Source: Cunninghamella blakesleeana (lineage: Eukaryota > Mucoromycota > Mucoromycetes > Mucorales > Cunninghamellaceae). From it: a DNA stretch of 64,000 bases. The stretch lies in assembly GCA_017871115.1 (NCBI GenBank), contig JAFCIZ010000001.1:7810001-7874000 (forward strand), written 5' to 3'. A program made the translations under genes and the position numbers. Positions 16,559 to 28,780 of the stretch are shown piece by piece. Within the stretch, counting starts at the first letter, position 1. Each line of letters begins with the position of its first letter. The notes under the pieces are model-generated. The model saw only the letters and a list, made by a program, of their open reading frames with translations. It was not told the DNA's origin and did not search any database.

Positions 16559-17266
16559 CCTTCATCATTTTTTTATTTTTAAACTCGTCTCCTTTTTTTT
16601 AAAAAATAAAATAAATAATAATATAAAAGGAAAGTTATTTTTTTTTTTTTTTTTTTTACTTGATACCTTTTTGTTCTTAGTGAACTATTACTATTATTAT
16701 TAGAGATATTTCCAAAAAACTCCACCAATCATTTTTACCTTTAATCCAATACTCTTTTTAATAATTTATATTATTATCTAATATTATTTCATTTATTTTT
16801 TATTTTTTAATTAATTAAAATGATTGTTTTATATAATAATAAAAAATGATGAAGTTTTAGATATCAATATAACTATATATATCATAAAGTAATGTATAAA
16901 AAAGGAAACCTCGAAAACATTCAAAAAAAAGGAGAGAAACTTTTGATCACGATGATATATATATTTATATATGTTTATGTCTATTTTTTAAAAAAATAAG
17001 GTTTTATTTTTTATTTTTTCTTTTTGTTTTTTAATAACTTTATTTATTTAATGATTGATAGATTAAAAAAACTGTTTTATTTAGTAAAAAATGAATGGTT
17101 TTTTTTAAATGCTAAGTCCGAAAAGACTAAAAAAAAAAAAAAAATAGTGCTGATGATATTTATTTTATTTATATTAATATATTTATATATATATATATAT
17201 ACATTATTACAACTGATATCTACATAAAAACATTCCCTTGTTTTTTTTTTTTTCCCTTTATATTAC
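16559..17266. other. gene-free spacer
   Basis: Poly(T), (TA)n and short AT words. A 67-codon plus-strand ORF (17024-17227) is Lys/Ile/Tyr homopolymer-like and not considered a gene. It probably holds the 3' end signals of the minus-strand gene at 17267. Confidence 0.5.
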
Positions 17267-19099
17267 TTATTTTCTATACTTGTAGGTAATAGCAGAGGAA
17301 GGAGGAGATAGTGGAGGAGAATTATTTGTTGTTGTGGTGTTAATAGTAGTTGGATTAGTTGTCGTAGTAAAATGATTAGGTTTTAAGGTGGAATCCAACA
17401 TGGAAAGAATTTTATGTACTCTTGGAGAAGAAACAGTTTGATAAGTTACTGTATTATTAGTATAAAGAGGGGAAGGGTCATGATGGTGAATACTTGAAGA
17501 GGAGGATGACAATGATGAAGAAGTAGTGGTAGTGGTGGTAGTCGAAGAACCCGATGATGCAGATTGCTGCTGATGATAAAGATGATGGTTGTTTAATAGA
17601 ATACCACTTACAGGTCGATGATGATGATTTGAAATAGGTAGAGTTGAATGTTGAATAGGAGGAGAAGGTATTACATTTGCATTTGGAGGAATGGTAATGA
17701 TTTTTTTATATAATTTTTGTTGTTGTTGACGAGGAGAAGAATGTTGTTGGTAATAATATGATGGTGGGTAATGATGGTTGGAATGTTGTGAAGTAGTTGT
17801 AGATGAAACATCGTCAGTATAGTCATGTTGTTGCTGTGGATTATAGGATAAATTTGAAGCACGTGATCGATAGAAAGAAGAAGAAGAAGGAGGGTATGTG
17901 GCGCCATTGGCAGTGGTGGTGGAATATGGATAAGTGTGTTGCTGTTGTTTTAATTCATGGTTTAAATCGTTATGATACATAGCATTATCATTATCGTTAT
18001 TATTGTTATTATGAGTGGGGGGTGAAGATGAAATAGACTGAGAAGCTTTAATAGTATCCGCTAATAAATGGAGCTGGTTTTCACTACTCTTTTGTAAACC
18101 CTTCAAAGTATTGGTATCAAGGGATGAAGGGTGTTTAATGGACATTAAGGCTTGATTCATATTGATTGTTTCAGCAGCCAAAGCGATTAAAATTTCCATT
18201 AATTGAGAGGATTCAGAAGAAGAAGAGGATGTCATGACACTTTTATGGTCTTCTTGTTGAATTGAATTATTTTGCACTATTTTTTGTAAAGAAGGAGGAG
18301 GAAGAGGATGAGGGGACGTTTGCTCTTCCTCTAATTTAGCTAAACGGGATTTTAATTCTATTAATTCTGACCACAACATTTTTTGATCTGGGGGAGAAGA
18401 GATAGAGGTAGGTTTATGAGAGATTGTTGGTGAAGATACAGATGAAGTGTTATTATTTGATAAAGAGGTTGTATTAATGGTGATGGGTGATGTGTTGGGG
18501 TTTTTTCTATGTTGCTCCTTCTTTTTTACAGGTGATTTGTTAGGTGACCTATTGCGCAAAAAGAGTTCATCTTCATCACTATCACTTTCAAAAAAGTTTA
18601 TAATTGATTCTTCCTCTTCTTCCTCTTCTTTTTCTATTTCCTTTTTTTTTAATGATGGTTGTCTTTTTAAAGAATATGTGGATGATATAGATAAGCGGCG
18701 TTGATTATTTTTTATGGGTTGTTTATTATTATTATTATTATTAGATAAGGTCGTAGTAGTAGTAGTAGTAGTATTAGCTGAGCATTTTTTATGATATTGT
18801 GATGTTTTATTATTATTATTATTATTAGTTGTATTAGGTGATTTTAATTTTGCTTTTGCAGAGGTAGTAAGGGCTGTAAGCGAAGAACGCTGTTGCTGTT
18901 GTTTTTTAGAACTAGATTTTATATCAATAGAGTTGGTTTGTTGAATAGGTGGAGTAGTTGGGGGGGAAGGAACACAAAAAGATCTACTTCTTGCTCTTAC
19001 TTTGGCTAGTTTTAGTCTAACTTCATTGGTCATATCTTTTTGGTAAGTAGGTGTTGATAATTCTAAAGTGGAATATCTTCTTGTACTTTTTGTAGCCAT
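17267..19099 (-). CDS. large disordered protein with short helical segments, unknown
   Basis: 610 aa in one exon. Most of it is low complexity: poly-Asn, poly-Thr, Ser, Gln and His runs. Conserved-looking islands are the N-terminus (RRYSTLELSTPTYQKD, then EVRLKLAKVRARSRSFC), an acidic patch (EKEEEEEEESIINFFESDSD), a short coiled coil around residue 240-258 (MLWSELIELKSRLAKLEEEQ), a helix SSQLMEILIALAAETIN (around 300) and the C-terminal HKILSMLDSTLKPN. SP/TP sites are frequent, consistent with a phosphorylated cytoskeletal or polarity factor, but I do not recognise a family. The gene is real: a long open frame with non-random islands and an ATG in good context. Confidence 0.75.
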   Translation of the reverse strand: MATKSTRRYSTLELSTPTYQKDMTNEVRLKLAKVRARSRSFCVPSPPTTPPIQQTNSIDIKSSSKKQQQQRSSLTALTTSAKAKLKSPNTTNNNNNNKTSQYHKKCSANTTTTTTTTLSNNNNNNKQPIKNNQRRLSISSTYSLKRQPSLKKKEIEKEEEEEEESIINFFESDSDEDELFLRNRSPNKSPVKKKEQHRKNPNTSPITINTTSLSNNNTSSVSSPTISHKPTSISSPPDQKMLWSELIELKSRLAKLEEEQTSPHPLPPPSLQKIVQNNSIQQEDHKSVMTSSSSSESSQLMEILIALAAETINMNQALMSIKHPSSLDTNTLKGLQKSSENQLHLLADTIKASQSISSSPPTHNNNNNDNDNAMYHNDLNHELKQQQHTYPYSTTTANGATYPPSSSSFYRSRASNLSYNPQQQHDYTDDVSSTTTSQHSNHHYPPSYYYQQHSSPRQQQQKLYKKIITIPPNANVIPSPPIQHSTLPISNHHHRPVSGILLNNHHLYHQQQSASSGSSTTTTTTTSSSLSSSSSSIHHHDPSPLYTNNTVTYQTVSSPRVHKILSMLDSTLKPNHFTTTTNPTTINTTTTNNSPPLSPPSSAITYKYRK

Positions 19100-20074
19100 A
19101 TCTTATTACTATTAATAACAATAGTAATAGTAATAATAATAATAATAATAATATATTAATATAACTGATATATTAAATAACTTTTTAAATCCTTTTATTT
19201 TTAAATCCACTTACAATTGATATATAAGGAGTTTTATATGTAAAATGACTATTTATTATTTATTATATATTCTTATTTTAACCAAGTAAAGTTTTTAAAT
19301 AAGGGGAAAGAAAAAAAAAAAAGTGGCAAGAGAAATAAGAGAGAAAGAGAAAAGAGAGAAAGTGAAAAAAAAAAAAAAAATAATTTTTTTATTTTTTGCG
19401 CTTGGACTTTTTTTTTTTTATAAGATTGATTCTCCGGTTATATTAGGTTTCCCCTCCCTAATTTATATATTTTTTATGGCAATAGTCCCCTTTTTTTTAA
19501 AAAGAAAAGAGTCTTGCATTTTTATTTTATTTTTCACTAGATGAACGATAGGTTATTTTTATAATCTAATTGGAATAAGTATTTATTATTAATATTATTA
19601 TTAACTAGTGGTGAGAAAAAGAAAAAAAAATAATAGTGATGAGGATGATGATTTCGGGTAGATCCTGTGAGTTTAACTTGTTTTTTTTCTTTCTTTCTTT
19701 CTTTCCTTTTCTTCATTCTCCACGTTATTTATTAAAAATATACCTTTTTTCTTTCTTTTCTTTCTCCTTATCACCCTTGAATTTTTTTTTATTCTAAATA
19801 AATAAAAAATACAATAAATAACAAGATGATAAAATAAATATAAATAAATAAATAAAAAACCATTGAGCTGTCGATCTTTTTTATAAAATGTCGAATAACA
19901 ATATGAATTTATCGTTCAATAATAATAAAAAGACCACCTGATCATTTTTATATTATACAATTATTAATAATGTGATTAAACGATAATTTTATTTTTATTT
20001 TTTTTTTGTGTAAGAGAGTACAAATATATTTTTTATTTATATATATATATTTATATTTATATAACATAAAAAAA
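19100..20074. other. spacer between two minus-strand genes
   Basis: Upstream region of the 17267-19099 gene and 3' flank of BIR1. It contains (AAT)n at 19118-19152, TTTC-rich tracts (19681-19710, 19748-19772) and AAATA repeats (19795-19860). No ORF of note. Confidence 0.5.
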
Positions 20075-22904
20075 TTATTGATTGGTCAATATAGAATTCC
20101 TTGTGTTCCGTACCTCCTCTTCAATGCTTTTGATTAATGATTCTCCATGCTGTTGAACTAAACTGATTTTCTTTTCTACTAAATGATGGATGAATTCTTC
20201 TACCGTCATTTTTAATTCATTTTCTGTCAAGATATTATTATTGTTCGTTAATGCTATTGGATTGGATGATGATGATGATGGTGTTAAAATGGATGATAGA
20301 GGTGATTCTTCTTCGTCAAATAATGAGTATTTGTTATCTTTATTTTTATTGGTATCGTCATGTTGAGTCGTAGGTGATAATGGCCGTTTTTTATTTCGAA
20401 ATCTATTAGCTATTTGTTTCTGGATTTCTAATTCATCTGATCCATATTGTTGTACCCTTAAATCTCCCATAACAGGTGTGTTTAAATTATCAAAAACGCC
20501 CTGATGTTGTCTATTTGTGGTGTTGGTTGTTGTTGTTGTTGTTGTTTTGGTTGCCCCAGCATGTCGAATTGGTGATAACGTTAATTTAAATAAATCAGTA
20601 TCACCATTATCTATACGTGAACTGATTGGTGTAGATTGGGCTAAAAGAAATGATGGTGGCTGATAATGATTCATACTACGACTATGATTATTGTTATTAT
20701 TATTTGATGATAAGGATGGTGGAGAAGAAATAGAAAAAGATGATGTTGTTGCTATACTGGTATTTTTTGATGCTTCTTTTTCTTTTTGTAAAGATTTATC
20801 ATGGTGATCTGAATTATTTTTATTTTTATTTAAACTTAATGAAGGTCGTTTAGAAGTTGTTTTTTTTTTTTCTATTGTTGTGATAGATGTTGATGGTAAT
20901 GAATCAATGGCTCTACCTTTTCCTTTATCTTTTTTTGTAATGGGTGGTGATAGCGGCGGTGGTTCATTCTATAATATATATATATATATAAATATAAAAA
21001 TAACGTAAATTAATTTAATATTAGAAAAAAAAAAAAAAAGTCATTCTGTTTTTTCTATCTCTTCTCTTTTTTTTTTAAGTTATATATTACCGTTTCAGTT
21101 GTAAGTCGTTTCAATACCTGAGCAGGTGTTTCTTCTGTAGACGGTGGCGAAGGTATTTCTACTATTGGGCCTTTCAATGATGAGGAGGCAATTGTTGGAT
21201 TAAGTACTGTTGTTGAAGGCGGTAATGAAGAGGTAGATGGTTTTATTGTACCATCTGTTGTTGTTGCCATTGTTTTTTTTTTAGTTGGGGGTATAGATGA
21301 TGGACGATGGCTACTACTTCTGTTGTTTGGTTTGGTTAATTCTGGTGGAAGGATTTTTTTCATATTTTTATCTTTATCTTTACGTGAATACGTTACTAAT
21401 GTTTTTGCATGAGTTTGTTTGTTACGTTTTTGTGATAGATCAAAAGGTCGTTTACCAATATCCGCTTTAGCAATGTCCCATATACTATCATCCAATGCCG
21501 TATCGTATCTTTCTTTTTCATTATCATTATTGTTATCGCCATCATCATCATTATCGTCATCATCAGTTATATTCATATCACTATTATCTTTTTCAGTTGT
21601 TTTGTTGGATGTTAGTATTTCAGTTCCTCTTCTTCTTGTTGCTGTAGTAGTAGTAGTAGTGGTGGTGGTGGATGCTCTTTTCGATGTGGATGGTAATGAT
21701 TTAGTGCGTTTTGATGTAGGTTGTTTTTCTTTATTTTTTTGATCTGATGGTAGACTTCGTTTCTATGTAAATGTATTGATAGTAATAATAGAAGAATGTA
21801 TATATATTTAATTTTTTAAAATTAATAATAACAATAGCGATAATATGATTATTAAAAATACTTACTCTAGGAATACTTGGCTTTTTTCGCTTTGCTTGCC
21901 ATCTTAATATAAAAATGCATTGAGGCTTTAATTTTTGATGTTGCGTGCTAATTTTTTTTTAAATAGATCATGATGGAAAATAAGTATACTTTTTTATTTT
22001 ATCATATTCATTATTTTTTTTTTTTTTTGTTTTTATTTTTATTTCATAACCTATTCTTCTTTTCAATATATATTTACGGACTTACAATGAATTAGTGACA
22101 CCTCTTAAATTGGATAATGTGCAATGACAATAAGGGCAAAAAACACGATCATGCTCTTTTTCTGTAGGTAAAAAAATAAATCCAGCTTCGGCCAGCTATT
22201 TATCAATGATTTATACATATAATAATCAATAGATAATAAGTATATATAAGCATGAGTAGTAAAAAAATAGTATCTTTTTATCCTTTCATCATACTTCTTT
22301 TTTGCTTTGTTTTACCTTTGTAGAAGTTGGATATGGTTTTTGCCGTATTATAGTAGAGGAGCGAGTTTGTCTTTTTGTTGTTGTAGCTGTGGAAGAAGAG
22401 GAAGGTGTAGAAGAAGTAGGTGGCCATGCTTTATCTTTTATAAACGTTTGTATTCGAGCTGTTGTCATATAGTCTGATTCTGGATAAGTGTCTGGATTAG
22501 CCTCATCAAATGATACAGTGGATAAAGCATCAGGAAAATTAAGTAAAACCAAAGGGCATTTAGGTTTGGCTAAGGCGTGTCTTGCCAAAGGTGATTGGCC
22601 TTCTTTCCAGCGATTTAATGTCATATCACATAAATAGCATTTTAATTCATCCTTTACTTTATCTGTCGCCACATTATAAAAACCGGCATTAGAAAACTAG
22701 ATAATAAAAACACAATATAATATAATATAATAAACAATAAAAGTTAATAATCAATCTTTTTTATATATATATATACATGTATTATTTTTTAGGCGATCCA
22801 TATAAATTTACTTCTTCAGGATTATGATATTTTTTATTATTAAGATATGGCCAAGGCGGTTGATGTTCGGTAAATGTTTTTAATCTATTTGTACTAATAT
22901 TCAT
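20075..22904 (-). CDS. BIR1: Bir1/survivin-like chromosomal passenger protein
   Basis: Six exons read from splice sites and frame: 22904-22812, 22696-22316, 22195-22086, 21947-21866, 21762-21091, 20968-20075 (2232 nt, 743 aa, all phases consistent). BIR 1 spans exons 1-2: RLKTFTEHQPPWPY, AGFYNVA, CYLCDMTLNRW, then H and C of HALAKPKC. BIR 2 spans the end of exon 2 to exon 4: LAEAGFIF, CPYC, then TQHQKLKPQC; the usual Trp after its CxxC is absent. A long acidic/basic disordered part follows, with the C-terminal helix MTVEEFIHHLVEKKISLVQQ. Fungal Bir1 proteins share this plan and anchor Aurora kinase (with INCENP and borealin-type partners) at centromeres through BIR binding of phosphorylated histone H3. 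The C-terminal helix is probably the partner-binding segment. Confidence 0.88.
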
Positions 22905-23024
22905 AAAATAAAAATATATTGATATTATATCAGGTAATATATAGAAAAAGAGGCGAAAAAAAAAAAAAAAAAAAAAAAAAAAAGACTGGTAGAAATTATT
23001 TTTTATAGCGTCAAAAAATAAAAA

Positions 23025-23040
23025 CGGGATTTTAAAATCG
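23025..23040 (-). promoter_or_regulatory. TTTAAA/CCG promoter motif upstream of BIR1
   Basis: CGGGATTTTAAAATCG lies about 120 bp upstream of the BIR1 ATG. It matches, almost base for base, the reverse complement of the element at 32889-32900. Confidence 0.35.
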
Positions 23041-23190
23041 CAGCATTTTTTTTGCTTTTTGTTTAATAAAAAACTTTCATACATCAATAGTATAAAAAGG
23101 CTTGTTTTTTTATTTTTTTAATTTTTTATAATAAAGTAAATCTAAATTAAAGAATGCTTCTTTTTTATTTTTTTAAGTTTGATTCAGTTT

Positions 23191-24648
23191 TTAGCCGATC
23201 AATTCATCCACCTTATTCAAAGAACGTTTGAAAAAAAGTTTTGTTTCCAATTTTTTTCTTTCCCACAAATCTTTCCAATAAATCTGTTGTAAAAATGTAT
23301 ATGATAATTCCTTGGTAGCTCTTTTCCAAACCTGATAAATATAATATTCTGTTTCTTTAGGATATTTTAATAAGGGTAAAGCGTCTTCACAACGTTTAAT
23401 AGCACTCATCATTTGTTCATACACTTTATGTAAATCCTCCATGGTAGCAATAATATGTTGGTGACTACTACTATTATTATTGTTGTTATTGTTGTTAGAT
23501 AAAGATGTATGTTGCATAAAATCATCCAAAACAGTTTTTGAATAAGTATTCCATTCTAATAAAATATCTTTACGGCTCAAAGTATAGCGATCCAATGATT
23601 GAACAGTGTTGGTTTTGGCTTCATCAAACATGGCTTCTGCCAAATATCTTAATGGTCCTAACGTAGTGGCATTGTCAACAAATCTTTTTTCAGTATGAGA
23701 TCCCCATTCTTGATGCACGGATTGTTGGCGGGAAGCAATATGATCAATTTCGATTTTTTCATTACTCCATCGTAAATAAAGTTCTTTGGCTGATATATAG
23801 TGATCATTGTTTTTAAATAAATAATCTAAAGTAATTGTTTCTTCAGGATTATTTAATTGATGTTGGTGCTGAATAGATTTCTTTTCTTCTAAAATGATTT
23901 GGTGTGTATCTAATTGTAATTGAAGTCGATAGCGAATGTCTTTTAATAATTCTTTTAAATGTTCTTTGTAGGTTTCCCATTCTTGATAATGTCGTTGGAT
24001 AAGATCGTGAACATGTGTTTCAGTTGGAATGGTTGAAATAAATAAAGATAAATTCTCTTTAGCTTCAAGGGCATCCTGTTGCAAATGGGGAGGTAAATTT
24101 GTAATGATTTGATGAAACTGTTGATGGCGTTCTTTTGAGGAAGATTGGTAGTGTTGTTGTTGTTGTTGCTTAAAATGATGTTTCAGTGAAGAAGGTAGAT
24201 AATGTAAGATAGTATAGATGTAATCTTCAGTAGAGATAAGTGTAGGTAAGCGTTTTCCATTGTTTATTTTTAATTCATTTCGATCTACTTCATTGGCTTT
24301 GTTTTGAAGGTATGTTCTGTATTCTATCCAGTTATCGTATGCTATTCTTATATTCACGGGTAACTCTTTCTGTATACATGTTTTTATCTCTTCGATATTA
24401 TAATTGTACGAATGAATCTATGTTTTTTTACGAGCATTTATTAAAAGAAGAAGAGGAAAAAATAGATAAAGAGAGATAGATTATTCTTATTATTATTTTT
24501 ATTATCAACGCGTCATTATCATAAATAAATATTTTTACGTATGTAAATATATATAAGCATATTGATATTCATGTATATATATCATTATTTTACTTACAAA
24601 TAAAAATGCTAAAGTAGCAACCAAAAAAAATATACTTTTTAATGCCAT
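23191..24648 (-). CDS. secreted or lumenal helical protein, unknown
   Basis: Two exons: 24648-24598 (17 codons) and 24417-23191; 425 aa. The first exon encodes exactly the hydrophobic core of a signal peptide (MALKSIFFLVATLAFLF) and the second resumes IHSYNYN, so cleavage would fall near the joint. The mature part is helical, rich in Glu, Lys, Gln, His and aromatic residues with many regularly spaced Trp (YDNWIEYRTYLQNKAN, LYLRWSNEKIEIDHI, ILLEWNTYSKTVLDDFM). No Cys-rich, catalytic or repeat motif was recognised and there is no ER-retention tail. The two-exon model depends on the splice: without it the ORF would lack an ATG start. Confidence 0.75.
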
Positions 24649-24769
24649 GAATATTTAACAAAAGCTAAAAAGATTAAATAATACAAAAATAAATTATTAA
24701 ATAAGTATAAGGGAGAAGAAAAAGGAAAGAACAAAAAAAAAAAATAAAACGGTTTTTTTAAACATCAAG

Positions 24770-24781
24770 CCGGACTTTAAA
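24770..24781 (-). promoter_or_regulatory. CCG/TTTAAA promoter motif
   Basis: CCGGACTTTAAA about 125 bp upstream of the secreted-protein gene starting at 24648. Confidence 0.35.
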
Positions 24782-24908
24782 TATTATGTCTCAAAAATAA
24801 TAAAATGACATATATATAAATTTATTATACTTTTATTCTATTAAATTCAATACTATTATTATTATTACTATTATTATTATTAAATAGTTAAATATATATT
24901 AAACCATT

Positions 24909-26200
24909 TTATTTTTGTATTAACCATCTATGTAAACCTAATGAAGTAGTTGCAAGAACAATAATAAGAGAACCAATAGTACTATAAATATCAGGCACTT
25001 CATGAAGAACAGTGATGGAAAGCAAAAAGGCAAAGAATACATCGTTCATTCTAACAAGAGTAGCTTTACCAGCAGCTGCCAATTGAAGACTAAACCATCA
25101 AATACACACAAACACACACAAAAAAAAAGTTATTATTCGTTTGTATTATTCAATTTTTTTTTAAAAAAAAACTTAATTTCCAATTCCTATTTCTATTTTT
25201 TTTCTATTTTTTATTTTTGTTTATATATTTACCTTTTATTTAATAAACATTGACCAAGGAAAGCAGTTAAACCAACCAATAATAAAGGGATAGAATCGGA
25301 GCTTGTAGGCATTACAGGTTTTTGGAAAAAAATCATGCCAAGTATGCTGAAAACAGTGGATACAAAACCGAAATAAACCACATGTACCATAAAATGAACA
25401 TTTTTTCCAATTTTTCGAACTGTAACGTATGCAATGGCAGCTAAAAGGGCACCTACTAAAGCAGCTGAAATACCCAATACACGAGATAATGCATCATCTT
25501 TATTACTTAATAAATCACTGCCATTATCATCATGGGGAGAAGAAGGAGAATGGCCACCAAATAAAAATTCAGGCTTAGAGACTAGAATGATTCCGACTAC
25601 ACAACATGCTGAACATAACATATCAAATATGGTAAATGCTTCACCCAAGAAAATAGCAGCCAAAATAGCAGTAAAAAGTGGATTTAAGAAAAAAAGAACT
25701 ATATATAATAAATAAGTAGAAGGGAGGGGGGGGGTTAATTTTAGTTCTGTTGGTGATGATCATTGTTATTGTTATTATTATATCAATAAATCTCTATATA
25801 TGGTGAATTAATTTATTATTTTTATTATTTTTTTACCCGTTGCATCGGGCAAAGGAAGCTGCGTAATACTATAAAAGAAGAAAGCCAATCCCATAGCACC
25901 AATAAGACCACGAAAAGCTAATAGCCCTCTTAACTTTTTATCACCTAAAGGATTAACTTTAAAATAAGCACACCCAACTAAACCTAATAAACATTGAATA
26001 GACGATCTAGCAAACACAATTTCAAATGAAGGGAATTTACTACCACTGATTTTAACAAAAAGTGACATTAACGAAAATGCAAAAGCTGATAAAGCCATAA
26101 GTAATAATCCAATAATTTCTTTTTTTTTATGTTGTTGTTGTTGTAATAAGGCTGCTGATTCTTCAAGCCTTGGAAGTAAAGGAGAGTTTTCATTAGCCAT
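24909..26200 (-). CDS. EamA/DMT-family transporter (SLC35G-like)
   Basis: Three exons: 26200-25837, 25698-25233, 25089-24909 (336 aa; phases 1 and 2 agree). After a cytosolic N-terminus (ENSPLLPRLEE, a dileucine-like LLP) come about ten membrane spans in two EamA halves. Half one has GLLLMALSAFAFSLMSLFVK, then the ARSSIQ and AFRGLIGAMGLAFFFYS segments. Half two starts LSRVLGISAALVGALLAAIAYV and ends LVRMNDVFFAFLLSITVLHE then STIGSLIIVLATTSLGL. The R-G-L-x-G and FLGEAFT signatures are those of drug/metabolite transporters of the SLC35G/YMD8-unrelated, bacterial RhaT-like type. Substrate unknown; endomembrane or plasma-membrane localisation not decided. Confidence 0.88.
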
Positions 26201-26291
26201 TTTTTTCTGTTCTGTTATATTAAAAAAAAAAAATGAAGAAAGAAAGAAAAGAATTGAATTTTTTTTAAAAAAATCTAAATTTTATTATATT

Positions 26292-26305
26292 GTTAAAACA
26301 CCGCC
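26292..26305 (-). promoter_or_regulatory. TTAAA/CCG promoter motif
   Basis: TTAAAACACCGCC about 100 bp upstream of the EamA transporter ATG. Confidence 0.3.
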
Positions 26306-26402
26306 ATTTTTTTATTTGTTTAATATGACTCTAAAAAAAATATAGTTGCTATAATAATGAATATTTTAAAAAATATAGGTAATGATGCATGATTTTGATT
26401 GA

Positions 26403-27163
26403 TCACCATTTCATTTCAGGGTTTTTCTTATATTCTTCATATTGTTGTCTATTGAAAAATGAGATTTCAGTTTCATTTTCTATATAAATAAAATAATTAA
26501 TTATAAGTAATTCATTAATTCATTAGCTATATCAACTTTTTTATATAATTTTTCTTACCAACACCTGCCCAAGCAAGAGCTGCAGAATCATCATTATATA
26601 TTAAACGGTCATCATCTTCCATATTGATAATTAAGTTCATCGTCTATTTATAATACCAATAAAATATAAAGTTTTAATTTATCCACTCTCTCTATATATT
26701 ATAGATATTTCTATATTTATTGATAATCACCTTATGACCATGAGCAACAGTATATAATTTTAATGTATCTATTAAAATAATAATAATAATGATAATAATA
26801 AAAAAAAACAATAGGTTAGTATATCTAAACATCTAGTATTCTATTTATATATTATTAAAACAAACTTACCAAATTGAACGTTTAAATAAGGTTTCCAACC
26901 GGGAGTTGTTTTGATCTCTACAAAGTATATATATTTAATATCCTTTCATTCATATAAAGTATTACATGTATATATATATATATATATATATACTTACTTT
27001 CTATAATTAATTTTTTCAAATCACCAACTGTTGTTGTTTCAAGATTCAAGTGTTGTAAAACAAGACTTTTACAGGTACGATATTCAAATGATTTAATACA
27101 TCTTATAGTAATAACTGAATCAGTAGTAGGGCGTTTATGATTAGTGAGTTCTGTATCAGACAT
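26403..27163 (-). CDS. UPF0538 (C2orf76-like) protein
   Basis: Five exons. Exon 1 is 27163-26998 (VITIRCIKSFEYRTCKSLV, LKKLIIE). Then segments read KTTPGWKPYLNVQF (about 26923-26880), DTLKLYTVAHGHK (about 26770-26732), NLIINMEDDDRLIYND (about 26642-26562) and ETEISFFNRQQYEEYKKN (about 26480), with stop 26405-26403. The joined product is about 125 aa, the length of human C2orf76, and keeps the order of that family's landmarks: SFE-R start, DDDRL and a C-terminal ETEI-FF stretch. The fold is probably ubiquitin-like; the cellular role is unknown in any organism to my knowledge. Confidence 0.85.
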
Positions 27164-28738
27164 ATTATTGTAATGGTATAAGTAAATAAAAAAAAAAAAG
27201 AGTTAAAGTTCTATAATAGAAAAAAAAAATATTTTTTTCGCCCAAGGACTATTATTTTTTTTTATTTATGTGTAAATTTTAATATTCAAGTTCAGCAGTC
27301 GTTTGAAGCGAATCAAATTCTTTTAACCTACTTCTCTTGATTACCATATTTATTTTTAAATTTTACTATTTAATATAGAGTAATTTTTTTGAACCTTTAA
27401 TATATTGATTATACCATTAGATGAGCTTTTTTTTTGAACCTAAAAAAGAAAATTTAGTATTATAAATTTTTGCATTAAAAAGATTATTTATTATTGTAAT
27501 TTCTTTTTTTTTTTAAAAAAAAATTAAACTTATGCTAGAGGGTATCAGCATTTTGTACTAATATATAAATAAAAATAAGTAGCTTTGTCAGATCACCGTC
27601 TTCTTTTTTAGTGTATAATGATAATTATAATACAATGGGAAAGGGAGTTATATATAGTCCTTAGTATCTTTATTTATTTTTCTTATTCTTTTACTTTTTT
27701 TATCTAATCGTTTTATTTTTTAGTCATATAATTAAATAACAATTTAAAGAAAAGATAAATAATTATTTACTTATTTTAAAAATAATAAAAGAGAACAACG
27801 TTTGTTTAATAGTATTAAAAAGTAAGCTGACACTGGGGATCCGCTACACCCCGTTAAACCATCGTTAAAGTGACAATATATGATAGGAGTATGTCACTGC
27901 TAAAACCGATCTTGCATCACTAAAACTAATATAATAAAATGATCAAATGCGATAAAGAATTAGTACAAAGACTAGGCAACATATTCTATTATTAAAAAAA
28001 GAATGTTTATAAAAGATAGAGCAAAAGGAGATGACCATATTGAATAATAAAAAAGAGATAGTCATAAATCAAAAAATGAGCAGAAATAATATCGCAGTAG
28101 TTATATAAGCCAAGTTGATCTATTTTTATTAATTCAAAAAAATAGCCAGTATTTTTTTCATCTCTTTAATTTATTTTATTCTCTGCATTATAATAATTTT
28201 AGTATAATTTAATATACTAGTTTTGCGATGATGAGTTTATAAAAAAAGGATTTAAAATGTTGATTTTCTTTTGTCGGTTCCAAAAAATTGCATAGTGGAT
28301 GTGTGGTAAGACTAAAAATAAATAAAGATTCGAGATACGTTTACATAACACATAATTGAGAATAAATGGCCTTGAAAAAATTATGGTTTTTATTTTCGTT
28401 GTCAATTATAGCATGTGTGGTTTTTTTTTTGAGCCTTTGTTATACTTTTTATTATTTTATTTTTACCCTCTTTGTATTATCATTACTTTTTTATTAGAAG
28501 ATGATGAAGAAATAAAAAAAAATAAATGATAAATAAAGCACAAGATTTTTGATAAAAATGAAAAATAAAGTGGATTAAGAAAAAAAAAAAAAAGAGAGAA
28601 AGAGGGTGAAAAAGGAAGTAAATTTTGATCGTAAAAAATAAAATGGAATGTGAGGAGGGTGTAAAAGTTACAATTTTCTTTTTAAATGTATAAAAAGTAA
28701 ACTAAGATAATGAAGGTGGGGGTTTTTTTTTAAATTTT
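27164..28738. other. long gene-free spacer
   Basis: About 1.6 kb between UPF0538 and ataxin-2. Besides AT words it holds one unusual GC-rich island (27830-27925, entered separately). The minus ORF 28405-28217 is not gene-like. Confidence 0.5.
27830..27925. other. GC-rich island with two hairpins, possible ncRNA or element end
   Basis: Roughly twice the GC content of its surroundings. TGGGG (27834-27838) can pair with CCCCG (27849-27853), and AGTGACA (27869-27875) with TGTCACT (27892-27898) over a 16-nt loop. No snoRNA boxes, tRNA arms or ORF were recognised. In so AT-rich a genome, non-coding GC islands often mark structured RNA; a transposon terminus is the other option. Confidence 0.3.
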
Positions 28739-28780
28739 TTAAGCTTCTGCTGGCGAATCTGTTTGGGGTGCTGTTTAGTA

